Assembly (NCBI RefSeq): GCF_000019665.1
Contig: NC_010794.1
Coordinates: forward strand, 682,001 to 746,000
Reading direction: 5' to 3'
Origin: Methylacidiphilum infernorum V4
GTDB lineage: Bacteria > Verrucomicrobiota > Verrucomicrobiia > Methylacidiphilales > Methylacidiphilaceae
Length of the DNA stretch: 64,000 nt
The notes beneath the pieces were generated by a model. That model searched no databases, had not been told where the DNA came from, and was given only the letters and a program-made list of their open reading frames with translations. The position numbers and the translations under genes are program-made. Positions 52,250 to 60,801 of this stretch are shown here, in pieces. Position 1 is the stretch's first letter. The number at the start of each line of letters is the position of its first letter.

Positions 52250-53407
52250 TCAGCCAATCCGGTAATGTTTTTTAATTTTGCTCGTTATTTCCCACCGGCA
52301 AGACAAGCCCGCAGGGAACATCACAAGTTGGCCTTTGTTGATTTTCAGGGGTTCTTTGTTCTCTACATAAATAATGGCTTCTCCTTCAAGGATATAACAA
52401 CTTTCTTTTTCCTCGTAGTGCCAATCAAAACTGGAGATGTCCTTTTCCCATAGGGGCCAATGCGCAACACCCAGCTCGGTAAGCTTGCTTGGGGAAGGAT
52501 TTTTCTCCACGATAATTTCTGGGGACTTTTCATTCATAGGATGAGGGGCAAAAACAACTTCAAAGAGGGCCGAGTAATCTTTATCGCCATAACCTCTCTT
52601 TAGGGCTTGTTCTATAATCGTTTTTGAAGTTTTTAACGGTGCTGATTCTATGGAAAGTTTTTCCAGCTCTTCCAAGCATAACCGGAGATCTTTTAAAAGC
52701 AACTCTAAGGTAAAATTGGCAGAAGAGTAATCTTTTTTTAACAACCGCGGCAGTTTTTTATCGAATGTCGAACAATAAAGAGCGCTTTTCCGAAGGATGC
52801 TCATAAAAAGTTCCGGATGGATCTCTTCTTTTAAGATCAGCGAAAAGCTTAGAGAAAATCCAATGATTGAAGAGATGATCAACTGGTTTAGGGCCAGTTT
52901 CAAGGCAGCGGCTTTTTTAGGATCGGCTACGAAAAATACTTGTCCGAGTTGGGATAAAAAGTCATGCCACTTGTGGTAAAGTTCCTCGCTTGCCCCAAAC
53001 ATGAGGAGGAGGGTTCCCTTTTTTGCTTCATTTTTACTTCCCAGCACGGGAAGGGCTACAAAATATCCTCCCCTTTGGGTAATTTGCCTATCCAGTTCTA
53101 GGGTTTCATCGGGACTAATGGTCCCGACCTGGAAAAATGTTTTTCCTCGGAAAGAGGTTTTTTCTTCGGCTAAAGCCAGGACCTCGGCTGTGGCCTTGGC
53201 ATCCGTAAGGACTAAAAAAATGCCCTCGGCCGCCTTGATGGCTTCGGCTGGAGAATTGCACAATGTCGCCCCTAGAGAGACCAGGTCTTCGGCCTTTGAT
53301 CGGCTCCGATTGTAAACATAAAGAGGATTGTTCCCCAGTAATAACCTTTCTGCGATACTGTGCCCCAGCAATCCTGTTCCTAGAAGAGCAATTCGCAAGG
53401 GGTTCAC
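52250..53407 (-). CDS. 3-hydroxyisobutyrate-type dehydrogenase fused to a cupin domain
   Basis: 385 residues in one open frame. Residues 1-165 are an NAD(P)-binding domain (ALLGTGLLGHSIAERLL, ILVLTD-like strand, GTISPD). About 166-290 is the helical domain of beta-hydroxyacid dehydrogenases (KLALNQLIISSIIGF). About 300-385 is a small cupin like TM1112/ureidoglycine-hydrolase cupins (ESCYILEGEAIIYVENKEP, VMFPAGLSCRWEI, ending KKHYRIG). Dehydrogenases of this class reduce small aldehydes or hydroxyacids; the fused cupin is unusual and could bind a related substrate or metal. The true substrate is unknown. Confidence 0.82.
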   Translation of the reverse strand: MNPLRIALLGTGLLGHSIAERLLLGNNPLYVYNRSRSKAEDLVSLGATLCNSPAEAIKAAEGIFLVLTDAKATAEVLALAEEKTSFRGKTFFQVGTISPDETLELDRQITQRGGYFVALPVLGSKNEAKKGTLLLMFGASEELYHKWHDFLSQLGQVFFVADPKKAAALKLALNQLIISSIIGFSLSFSLILKEEIHPELFMSILRKSALYCSTFDKKLPRLLKKDYSSANFTLELLLKDLRLCLEELEKLSIESAPLKTSKTIIEQALKRGYGDKDYSALFEVVFAPHPMNEKSPEIIVEKNPSPSKLTELGVAHWPLWEKDISSFDWHYEEKESCYILEGEAIIYVENKEPLKINKGQLVMFPAGLSCRWEITSKIKKHYRIG

Positions 53408-53496
53408 AAGCCTAAATCGGGACTGACTTAAAAAACATTATAGAGTAAATGACGGGATAAAAAAGTATTTTTATTTTTTTTAACTTTCTTTACCCT

Positions 53497-53982
53497 ATGG
53501 CCATGATCAGAACAGGAATCGGATATGACGTGCACAAGCTTGCTGCCGGCAGAAAGCTTGTCCTGGGAGGAGTCACTATTCCCTTTGAACTGGGCCTTGT
53601 GGGGCATTCCGATGGTGATGTGTTGATTCATGCCATGGCCGATGCCATCCTGGGAGCCTTGGGGAAAAGGGATATCGGTTTTTTTTTCCCCAACAGCGAT
53701 CCCAGGTGGAAAGATATTTCAAGCTTGGTTTTTCTGGAGCGGATCAGCCAAATGCTTTCTGAAGAAAACGGGCACATAGAGAACATCGATTCTGTAGTCA
53801 TTTGCGAAAAGCCCAAGATTGCTCCTTATATCGAGGAGATGAAAGAAAAAATCGCTTCTTCTTTAGGAGTTGACCGCTCAGTTGTGGGGATCAAGGCGAC
53901 AACGAATGAAAGCCTTGGTTTTGTGGGCAGGGCCGAAGGGATCGCCGCTTTTGCAACCTGCCTGGTCAGGAAGGCCGAATAG
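53497..53982 (+). CDS. ispF: 2-C-methyl-D-erythritol 2,4-cyclodiphosphate synthase
   Basis: Fifth step of the MEP isoprenoid route. The signature RTGIGYDVHKLAAGRKL supplies the metal Asp and His, and LVGHSDGDVLIHAMADAILG the second metal His. GIKATTNESLGFVGRAEG closes the active site. 161 residues is standard. The ATG at 53497 or the one two codons on is the start. ispD is in the window too, but 9 kb away. Confidence 0.96.
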   Translation: MAMIRTGIGYDVHKLAAGRKLVLGGVTIPFELGLVGHSDGDVLIHAMADAILGALGKRDIGFFFPNSDPRWKDISSLVFLERISQMLSEENGHIENIDSVVICEKPKIAPYIEEMKEKIASSLGVDRSVVGIKATTNESLGFVGRAEGIAAFATCLVRKAE

Positions 53983-54053
53983 TCCTCTTGGCTTTTAGGT
54001 CTTATCTCCTCCCCGGGAAAAAGGCTCCGGGTCAAGGGGCGGAAGTAAAAAAA

Positions 54054-54641
54054 TCACCTTTTTTGGGCGAGGATTTCTTGGGCTTGTTCGATTTCAATAA
54101 GCACAAGCCTGTCGAGGAGTTGCAGCTCTGTCCCGGTGGCATGGCTAAGGGCAGCAAGGTAGTGATGCAGGTAACTTTCGGCGGTTAAAGCTTCGGCTGT
54201 GGATGCCAGCTTCTGAAGAGCTTCTGAGGCATCGATAAATTCCTTGTAGGATAAAAACTTCGATATTTCTTTGCTTATGAAGTTGAGGAGCCAGCCCCAC
54301 ATCCCGATCATCATCGGATTCTTGACTTTTCTGCGTATGTGAATAATTCCCACGGCCGCTTGCCATGACCAGTAGTGAAGATCAAAAGGCCCACCGACGG
54401 TTCTTCTCCACCATTTTCTTAGCGTCTCCTCCCTTTTATCTCTCTCGGTGAAATCAAGAATCGAAGCGGTGAGAGGATAACCATAAAGGACATCGTAGAA
54501 GCCTTTGACGATCTGATCTTCGAGGGGATAAAGATAAGGTCTCAAGGATTGGATCTTTTCCCCGTCTTTTTCACTAAACCGGCAAGCTTCGGGCATCTCT
54601 TTGAGAATTGCCTGGGTTACCGAAACGATGTCCTGGTGCAC
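54054..54641 (-). CDS. Single-domain protoglobin / globin-coupled-sensor-like haem protein
   Basis: 195 residues, about the size of a stand-alone protoglobin, with no attached signalling domain. The proximal haem His is most likely His101 in the family-like IIHIRRKVKNPMMIGMW, after the aromatic-rich helix LHYWSWQAAVG. A helix ahead (KWWRRTV) and a long C-terminal helical bundle fit the fold. Such proteins bind O2, NO or CO. The start is GTG 54641, with no ribosome site. It is convergent with ispF across 71 bases. Confidence 0.75.
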   Translation of the reverse strand: MHQDIVSVTQAILKEMPEACRFSEKDGEKIQSLRPYLYPLEDQIVKGFYDVLYGYPLTASILDFTERDKREETLRKWWRRTVGGPFDLHYWSWQAAVGIIHIRRKVKNPMMIGMWGWLLNFISKEISKFLSYKEFIDASEALQKLASTAEALTAESYLHHYLAALSHATGTELQLLDRLVLIEIEQAQEILAQKR

Positions 54642-54789
54642 AGTTTAGCAATAGGGCAAGAAAAAAACTGTGCAAATAAGGGAAAATCCCCTATTTTACA
54701 TGGGGAAAAGGGCTAATCTTAATCGGTGGTTTGGGAGAGTGGGGAGAATTTTACGGCCTTTAGTTTTTTTTGCTTTCAATAGAGGAAGT

Positions 54790-55269
54790 TTAAAAGAAAA
54801 AACCTGGCCCTCCACCAATGTATCCTCCTTGGATAGGATTGAATTGAGGCCAAAGATAGATGGAGCGTGCCGCAAGATAAATTTTCTTTTCCTTGCCCAG
54901 TTTCCTTACCGTAATTTTCCCATAGGCGGTGACCAGCCGACCCTCGGTATAGATGTTGGGGTCGAGAAAGTCTTTCGTGATGATCAAAATGAGCCTTTTG
55001 TTCTTGGACGAAGAACCCACGGGTTTGCCTGAATGGTTTAATTTCCTTTGTTCAATGAGCAGCTCTGTACGATCTTCCAACGGTTCGTTGGAGAGGATTT
55101 TTCCTCCGACGAGAAAGAATCGATCCGGGTATCCTTCAGGTTTTTGAAGGATGGTTTCTAAGGGAGGTTGGTTTTTATATTGGTTGAGAAGGCCCTTGGG
55201 AATGATGGAGCAGAAGCCAATGGAGCCCAAGGAAGAAAGAGCAAGAAGAAAAAGAAGATTCTTTAGCAT
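54790..55269 (-). CDS. Slp-family-like envelope protein
   Basis: 159 residues from ATG 55269, with a signal peptide (LKNLLFLLALSSLGSIGFC). After the Cys the sequence SIIPKGLLNQ and later DRFFLVGGKI, DPNIYTEGRLVTAYGKI and SIYLWPQFN follow the pattern of the Slp outer-membrane lipoproteins. The lipobox is poor because Phe, not a small residue, precedes the Cys, so lipidation is doubtful. The protein ends in a Gly/Phe-rich tail. It follows a larger orphan envelope gene by about 35 bases. Confidence 0.65.
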   Translation of the reverse strand: MLKNLLFLLALSSLGSIGFCSIIPKGLLNQYKNQPPLETILQKPEGYPDRFFLVGGKILSNEPLEDRTELLIEQRKLNHSGKPVGSSSKNKRLILIITKDFLDPNIYTEGRLVTAYGKITVRKLGKEKKIYLAARSIYLWPQFNPIQGGYIGGGPGFFF

Positions 55270-55304
55270 AGTAACCCAGGAGTAAAGTTGAATGCGCAAA
55301 GAAG

Positions 55305-56390
55305 CTAAATGGGAATGACCGTGGCTTTTCTATTGAATTTGACTACCGTTCCCCGGGGTAAAATCGCCTTGTTGAATTGGACTTCCATCCCCTTTTTACC
55401 CTTATTTTTGAGGATCATCCCAAAAGCCCTTGTCCCCTCGGGGATTGTATAAGAGAGGATCTTGAGCGTCCTGGTGATGCGGATGGTGAGTTTTGAACCC
55501 TGTTCTTTATAGACGGCATCAGCCTTGAAAAAAGCAACCTTGACGATGCAGGGTTCATACAAGCTTAAGAGAGAGCTTTTTTTGTGTAGCGGTTCGGCCT
55601 TGCGCTCGGCAAGGGGTTGCCCGGTTGTCTTGAGTTCTTCTTTTTTAGCCTGGAGTTGAGGCGGGCTAAGCTGTTTCTTTTTTTGCTCGGCAAAGGCCTT
55701 TAATACCCTATTTTTTTCCACGGGGGTGTTCTCCAAGGCGAGGTATTTTTTCCATATCGAGCCCCAAGTCCTTACTTCCTGGACTTCGTCTTCGGCGATC
55801 TGCAGAGCTGTTCTTAAATAAGTCCCCGGGGTTTTTATGGCCCAGGGAGGATCTTCCATGTCCGCTTCGGTGGTCCAACTCCCTTGGGAGTTTTCAGAGG
55901 CCCTGACGCTCACTTTGAGCTTGATTTCTTCTCCACGTCTGAAAAGAAGCTGCTTGTTGCGGCGGTCAAAGGTCATTCCAGCTGGAAGCCCGGGAATGAA
56001 CACCGTGTTTTTGACGTTTTCCCTGGCGATCGCCTGGAGATCCTTGGGGATGAGATCTAGAAATTTGAGTTCGCCTGGATCTTGAAGGATGGCCAGGGAA
56101 GTCAGGCTGTAAATGTCCATATCGCAACTGACCACGAGGTTGCATTCGATCCGCCATCCCACAGCTGTTTGCTCCTCATGGGTTTCTTCGATCTCGATCG
56201 GGGTAACATAATCAGGAAGTGCTCCTTCGACGGCCGATTCTACTTGATCCAGGGTTGGTCTTTTCTTTTCCAGGGTCAGGTAAGCATTGTGAATATCGGC
56301 AATGAAGCCAAAATGATACCTTAAAAGACTTTGTAGGGCGATAACAAAGCCAATTAAAAGAACAAGGATAAAGATTGTCGTTTTCTTCAC
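55305..56390 (-). CDS. Membrane-anchored protein of unknown function
   Basis: 361 residues from GTG 56390, which has GAGGA eight bases ahead. One N-terminal anchor (TTIFILVLLIGFVIALQSLL) is followed by a large external part. Residues 45-195 read as mixed strand/helix, about 250-285 is a Lys/Gln/Glu-rich helical linker, and the last ~75 residues look like a beta domain (LTIRITRTLKILSYTIP). I recognise no family. It stands between a glycosyltransferase and the Slp-like gene on one strand, suggesting an envelope role. Confidence 0.7.
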   Translation of the reverse strand: MKKTTIFILVLLIGFVIALQSLLRYHFGFIADIHNAYLTLEKKRPTLDQVESAVEGALPDYVTPIEIEETHEEQTAVGWRIECNLVVSCDMDIYSLTSLAILQDPGELKFLDLIPKDLQAIARENVKNTVFIPGLPAGMTFDRRNKQLLFRRGEEIKLKVSVRASENSQGSWTTEADMEDPPWAIKTPGTYLRTALQIAEDEVQEVRTWGSIWKKYLALENTPVEKNRVLKAFAEQKKKQLSPPQLQAKKEELKTTGQPLAERKAEPLHKKSSLLSLYEPCIVKVAFFKADAVYKEQGSKLTIRITRTLKILSYTIPEGTRAFGMILKNKGKKGMEVQFNKAILPRGTVVKFNRKATVIPI

Positions 56391-56455
56391 CAGGATATCC
56401 TCTTTTAAATTAAAGGGGAAAGTGGGATGAAGGTAACGACCTTGCTTTCCTCCTT

Positions 56456-57517
56456 TTAATCTAGCTTTTTCTGGCCTTTCTCCAAGGGGTTATCCCGTGA
56501 AGAAGAGGAAGGGGGGCAAAACCAGTTTTTATAGATCTTGTGTCCTTCTAAAAACAACGAGTCGCCGAGTAAAAGGCGGAGGAAATAAACGATTTTTCTG
56601 CAAAAAGAAAAAAGAGTTTTTTCCTTGCTTAAGTAAAGGCAGCTTTGACAAAAAGCACGCCACTTGGGAAGGGAATAAAGCTCAAGGAGAAATTGCCGGA
56701 AGGCGATTTCTTCTTCAACCGTTTGAATTAAGCAACGAAGAGCGGCAGGGAGCTCTTCTCCCTGGAGCAAAGCCGATTTCACCTTTTCGGCAATTTCTAT
56801 TTGTCCTTTATAACCTTCTTGGGTGAAGCTTAGAGAAAGCCCCCAGCCTTGGGGATGGCATCGGTAAGATCCCAAGGGGCTACGAATGACCACGAAGGGA
56901 GAAAAAGCGAGGCCAAGGGCTTGGAGAAAAAAATCCGCGTTTAATTTGTAGGATACCTTGGCCAGGGGAAAGATTTTTTGGGCAACCGACCTGTGTAAAG
57001 TGATTCCCGAGGTGGGAACGGCAAAGGAAAAGAGCAGGTCGGCTTTTGATAGGGGAAGAAGATAGGCATCTTGGGTGAGCTGCTCGAGGCTAGAAAAAGG
57101 GCTGAGTCTTAAAACGGTTCGCCACGGAGCGGGGGAATCTACCAAGAGAAGGTCGTGATAAAAACAACCGATTTTAAACTCTTTATAGATTTTCCATAAG
57201 GTGGAAAGCTTTGTCGGGTGCCAAAAATCATCTCCATCGAGAAAACAGATCAATTCTCCCTTGGATTCTTCAAAACCTCGATTAAAAGCTGATGCCTGTC
57301 CCTCGTTGGTTTTATAGACATACTTGACCAGATGGCTGTACTTCTCCCTTATTATTTGCGGAGTATCATCGGTAGAGCCATCATCGACCACGATGATTTC
57401 GTAGCTGTCTTGCGGAAAATCCTGCTGTAAAGCACTTTCTATGGCTTCCGAAATAAATTGGGAATAGTTATAGGTATCGATGAGGACTGAAAAGAGGCAA
57501 GGAGATGCGCAGGCCAT
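56456..57517 (-). CDS. Family 2 glycosyltransferase
   Basis: GT-A fold transferase using a nucleotide sugar. The N-terminal FSVLIDTYNYSQFISEAIES, the metal-binding VVDDGSTDDTPQI and CFLDGDDFWHPTKL (the second Asp motif) are in place within the first 115 residues. The C-terminal ~150 residues are hydrophobic or amphipathic and may sit on the membrane. 353 residues. The acceptor is unknown: cell-surface polysaccharide or lipid. The start is ATG 57517; an in-frame downstream start is not obvious. Confidence 0.88.
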   Translation of the reverse strand: MACASPCLFSVLIDTYNYSQFISEAIESALQQDFPQDSYEIIVVDDGSTDDTPQIIREKYSHLVKYVYKTNEGQASAFNRGFEESKGELICFLDGDDFWHPTKLSTLWKIYKEFKIGCFYHDLLLVDSPAPWRTVLRLSPFSSLEQLTQDAYLLPLSKADLLFSFAVPTSGITLHRSVAQKIFPLAKVSYKLNADFFLQALGLAFSPFVVIRSPLGSYRCHPQGWGLSLSFTQEGYKGQIEIAEKVKSALLQGEELPAALRCLIQTVEEEIAFRQFLLELYSLPKWRAFCQSCLYLSKEKTLFSFCRKIVYFLRLLLGDSLFLEGHKIYKNWFCPPSSSSRDNPLEKGQKKLD

Positions 57518-57887
57518 GGATCTTTTCTTAGTTCATATAAGTAAAAAGAGGGTTATTTCAATTGGGTTTTTCCCCTAAGTTGAGGGCTCATTAAAGACTA
57601 GCTTGCTTGTGGCATTCTGTGGCGATGCTTTTTTTATTGTTAGCCCGATTGCTTTTGATCCTATTGTTTGTTTGTAAAAAGTTTTTTTTTATCTTCCAGA
57701 GAAGAAAGGACTTAAATAAAAATAGATCCCATTATAAACCAAGGTAGGATGAAAAATGGGCTTTTTTAGGGAAAGAAGGGAAACCTTGATGAGCCTTTCC
57801 TTTAATTATCCTTGAAGTCCAAGGGGGGGATTTCTACTTTGGATCTGCTTGGGAAACCTAAGCAAAGGATTGATTACGGGTGCTCGA
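57518..57887. other. 370-base gene-free divergent region
   Basis: Between the leftward glycosyltransferase and a rightward secreted orphan. AT-rich with T runs. An upstream TTG at 57849 is in frame with the orphan but gives a poor N-terminus, so ATG 57888 is preferred. I see no RNA gene or repeat here. Confidence 0.5.
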
Positions 57888-58352
57888 ATGGTGCATGCAA
57901 CAAGAGTCTTCCTTTTGGCTCTCTTATATTTACCTTTAATCGGCCAATTAACAGCTAAAGAGCTGTGGATAGACTATGAACCCAAGAAAATTCTTTATGG
58001 AGGGGGAGGGGCTTCTTATAGAGAACCCAAAACAAGGTTTAAAATCTATGTCTATGGCAGTCCTTTAAAGTACACCCCTTTAGGAGTGATCGTCCATAGG
58101 GGAAGCTTTGTGGATGCTTTCCGAAGCGAGGAGGGCCTGCTTAGGGACATGATCGCTTTGGCTAAACGGTATAATGCCGATGCGCTGATTATAATCGAAA
58201 AGAACAAGCCTTTGGTCTTTGCCGTGGCCGGCTTTTGGCCGGCAGTGGCATTGCCTACGGCAGGAGGAAGTTTTATGGCCCTTGCAGTTAAAGAAAGCCG
58301 GCCTGCAATCCAAAATTTTTCCCCTAGGGCAAACCGGCAAAAAAGGAAATGA
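57888..58352 (+). CDS. Exported protein of unknown function
   Basis: 154 residues from ATG 57888. A signal peptide (ATRVFLLALLYLPLIGQLTA) gives a mature start at about KELWIDYEPKK. The mature part has a Gly-rich patch, a strand-helix run (LLRDMIALAKRYNADALIII) and a hydrophobic stretch near the end (VFAVAGFWPAVALPTAGG) that could be a second membrane contact. The motif of helix, YNADALIII and EK resembles the small domains of DUF-type lipoproteins, but I cannot name it. Bases and codons look native. Confidence 0.65.
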   Translation: MVHATRVFLLALLYLPLIGQLTAKELWIDYEPKKILYGGGGASYREPKTRFKIYVYGSPLKYTPLGVIVHRGSFVDAFRSEEGLLRDMIALAKRYNADALIIIEKNKPLVFAVAGFWPAVALPTAGGSFMALAVKESRPAIQNFSPRANRQKRK

Positions 58353-58719
58353 AAAGAAGTCGATAACTTTTTTTTGGTTTTCTAGTTGGCCGACCGGGGA
58401 ACAGGATTGGGTGCTAATCTAGCCGTCGTCTTTCCACAGCCATCTTTGTCTCTTTAAGCGATAATCGTTTTTTTGTGGATAGATCGGTTGTATAAGGATC
58501 GTTTTTAATGATGGGTTGGTTGAAGCCTTGGGGATGATAGGACGGTTCTTCAGGGTGCATGAGGCCCGGGATCAAAGAAATAAAGCGCCAGCAATGCCGG
58601 CGGTAAAATCCTAAAACTTTTATGGAGCTTCTTCCTAAGAGAAATGATACAAAACCAATAGCGTTTCTTCGAGTTTAGTTTAAAAAAAAGAAAACATCAA
58701 CCAGGGTTGAAAGTCTCTT
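58353..58719. other. 367-base gene-free region
   Basis: Between two rightward genes. It contains several short stretches that translate to nothing recognisable and no clear terminator. A purine run AAAAAAAAGAAAA at about 58681 precedes the DsrE-like gene by some 30 bases. Nothing else supported. Confidence 0.5.
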
Positions 58720-59064
58720 ATGCAATCTGTGTTAATTGTGATTACTCAAGGAAAAGAAGCTTTCCAGCGGGTGCATTCTCTTTTCCACATGAGCCAAGTT
58801 TTAGCCCAACAGGAAGAAACCCAAGTAGAGTTACTGTTTCTCGGTCCTGGAGTGGAGTGGCTGCGCTCCAATCAAAGGTCTTCTCCCCTTGTGGCTGAAT
58901 CCCTCGATCAGTTACGCCGCACAGGAATAGATATCGTAGCCTGTGAAGTATCTCTGGAAGCTTTTGGCGTGGAAGAAAATAAGATGCTTCCGGCGAGGAA
59001 AGTTAAAGGAGCGGTAGAGATGCGCAAGCTTATAGGCCAAGGTTTTACGGTTCTTTCTTTTTAG
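58720..59064 (+). CDS. DsrE-family-like small protein
   Basis: 114 residues with an alpha-beta layout like DsrE/DsrF/YchN proteins: a first strand SVLIVITQGKEAF, a helix, a second strand VELLFLGPGVEWL, a helix with LDQLRRTGI, and a third strand with a Cys (DIVACEVSLEAFGV) at the place where sulfur-carrying Cys occurs in relatives. The C-terminal strand is FTVLSF. Family members carry sulfur or form oligomers in respiratory and tRNA-thiolation systems. No other sulfur gene lies beside it, so the role is open. Confidence 0.65.
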   Translation: MQSVLIVITQGKEAFQRVHSLFHMSQVLAQQEETQVELLFLGPGVEWLRSNQRSSPLVAESLDQLRRTGIDIVACEVSLEAFGVEENKMLPARKVKGAVEMRKLIGQGFTVLSF

Positions 59065-59445
59065 CCAAAAGAGCGGTTAAGAAAAAAGGGGGTATTTAGC
59101 CCTGTTATTCTTTTATCATCACTTTTGTCGTTTTATTTACTTAAGGATAAAATGATAAAGCTATTCTTATTTTCATATTTATATCCTAGATCTCTTGGTT
59201 TATAGTTTTGTGTTAATGGAATAAAAGAAAACAGTATTAAAACAAAATTGCCCCAATGAACAGGAGAGAAAGCACGAAAATAAAGCCTTTAATCCCGTAA
59301 GATCTGCGCCCTCTTTCCATGCCGTAATGAACTATTGTTAAAGGATATTTTTTTTAGTAGGAATCGTTTTATAGGATATATGAGTTTGCATGGAATTAAA
59401 TTTTCACAAGGATAGCCGGGACTAAAGAAAAAGAGTTTTTTCACC
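59065..59445. other. 381-base AT-rich gap upstream of the FRG gene
   Basis: Markedly AT-rich compared with flanking genes. It contains a possible 27-codon membrane peptide on the minus strand (separate entry). No direct repeat of the nearby tRNA-Arg end was seen here. Confidence 0.5.
59237..59320 (-). CDS. Possible small membrane peptide of 27 residues
   Basis: ATG 59320 opens a short frame: a basic head (MERGRRSYGIK) and one clean hydrophobic span (GFIFVLSLLFIGAILF) to TAA. The shape is that of small single-pass membrane proteins or type I toxin peptides. There is no evident ribosome site, so it may be chance in AT-rich DNA. Confidence 0.22.
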   Translation of the reverse strand: MERGRRSYGIKGFIFVLSLLFIGAILF

Positions 59446-60378
59446 ATGAACGGAAATGAGTTAATAGGAAACTTGAGCCAATTCCTAAAGAAAATAAGGG
59501 ATATCCGGGAGGAATGGACATTAAAATGGCAATTAAAAGACCACGAAGAGCTTTGGTTTAGGGGAGAGGGGGAAAGGTATGAGACGGCCCTTGTTCCCAA
59601 AATCTATAGGGGATTGGATGAAAAGGAGTTCTCCGATGAGTGTGCGAGGAAAGATTTTTTCGATAGAGAATACTGGATGTATGAAGAGTTCCAGCGGCTT
59701 TGTTACAAGTTCATGGCGAATTGGGCCTTAGACGAGGAAAATTTTGATTGGGATACCTACATTTTGATGCAAAACCACGGTGCCCCGACCCGGATCTTGG
59801 ATTGGACGGATGGGGCCTTGATTGCCCTCCATTTTGCGATCAAGGACGTTGACGCCGAGAGAAAGGAAAATGAAGGGAAAGAAGAGAAAAATCCCAGGGT
59901 TTACGTTCTTTATCCCGATAGTGAGAGGCTTCGACAAAAGACTGATGAATCTGAAGAGATACAAGAAAAGACAGTAAAAAGGTGGAAAGATTTCGTGAAA
60001 AACCATCCAGGAAGAAAGCTTAACGAGGAGGAATGGGAAGAAGCCTATCTGCCCTCTGGTGAAGAGGACAGGAAAGAGATCGACATTCCTGAGCCTCCTT
60101 TGCTGCTTTTATCTCCCCACCTTACCCCTAGGCTCGGATCCCAAAGAACCCGGATGATCCTTTTTGGAAAAGATCCCTTCTGGTTTAAAAAAAATAAAAA
60201 GGAGAGTTTTCTTAAGGAAATTGAAATCGATCGCTTGCAATGTGAAAGGCTTTTGGTAGAGCTGAAAGATTGCGGGATCACCGAGTCGGTCATCTTTCCC
60301 GACCTGGACGGACTGGGAAGGGAAATTGCCCAGTATTGGAAAGTCCTTTTTAAGGATTACAAGAGAGGGAATAGCTAG
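59446..60378 (+). CDS. FRG-domain protein
   Basis: 310 residues. The FRG signature is present: LWFRGEGERYETALVP with Arg39-Gly40, and ILMQNHGAPTRILDWTDGAL around residue 107-124 followed by the helix LHFAIKDV. The C-terminal half is charged and less conserved (KIDRLQ-like, SVIFPDLDGLGREIA). FRG proteins appear in defence islands and as possible ADP-ribosyltransferase-like toxins, but their activity is mostly unproved. It stands alone in AT-rich DNA on the 3' side of tRNA-Arg, a common place for acquired genes. No partner gene is adjacent. Confidence 0.8.
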   Translation: MNGNELIGNLSQFLKKIRDIREEWTLKWQLKDHEELWFRGEGERYETALVPKIYRGLDEKEFSDECARKDFFDREYWMYEEFQRLCYKFMANWALDEENFDWDTYILMQNHGAPTRILDWTDGALIALHFAIKDVDAERKENEGKEEKNPRVYVLYPDSERLRQKTDESEEIQEKTVKRWKDFVKNHPGRKLNEEEWEEAYLPSGEEDRKEIDIPEPPLLLLSPHLTPRLGSQRTRMILFGKDPFWFKKNKKESFLKEIEIDRLQCERLLVELKDCGITESVIFPDLDGLGREIAQYWKVLFKDYKRGNS

Positions 60379-60541
60379 CAGGAAATGGGAAAGGAGACCA
60401 GGGGGAAGAGGAGCTGTAGGGCCAAAAAAGAAGGTTCCTTGTTTTTAAACTTGTGGGATTTCCTAGGGATTCAAAAGGGTGGGGCGATGGCTTCGTGGAA
60501 TGATCCCTCGGCCTAGGCTATTTTGGTGTTGGGGCTAGGTG

Positions 60542-60614
60542 CGCACCCGGCGTGATTCGAACACGCGACCAACGGATTAGAAATCCGCTGCTCTATCCTC
60601 TGAGCTACGGGTGC
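60542..60614 (-). tRNA. tRNA-Arg (anticodon TCT)
   Basis: 73 bases: GCACCCG pairs with CGGGTGC, and the discriminator is G. The anticodon loop TTTCTAA gives TCT, reading AGA. The D arm is GTAGCTCAGAGGATAGAGC and the T arm has GTTCGAATC. CCA is not encoded. Confidence 0.96.
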
Positions 60615-60801
60615 GTATTGTCGGGTTGAAATGAGCTTTAAAATTCAATCTTAGAGAAAGATTATCTCATAAGAAAGCCTATATATCTTATTTATCTTGT
60701 AAAAAGAGTGAATAAGTTTTTTCTTTTTATTTTTTGGAAATTGTTTTTTTTCTTTATTAGAAAGAAAGCACATTCCGGTTATTAGCCAAAGGAGGATCAT
60801 A

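Noticed and set aside
59065-60541. Integrated island with attachment repeats around the FRG gene
   Set aside because: No copy of the tRNA-Arg 3' end and no integrase were found; kept only as a possibility in the findings.
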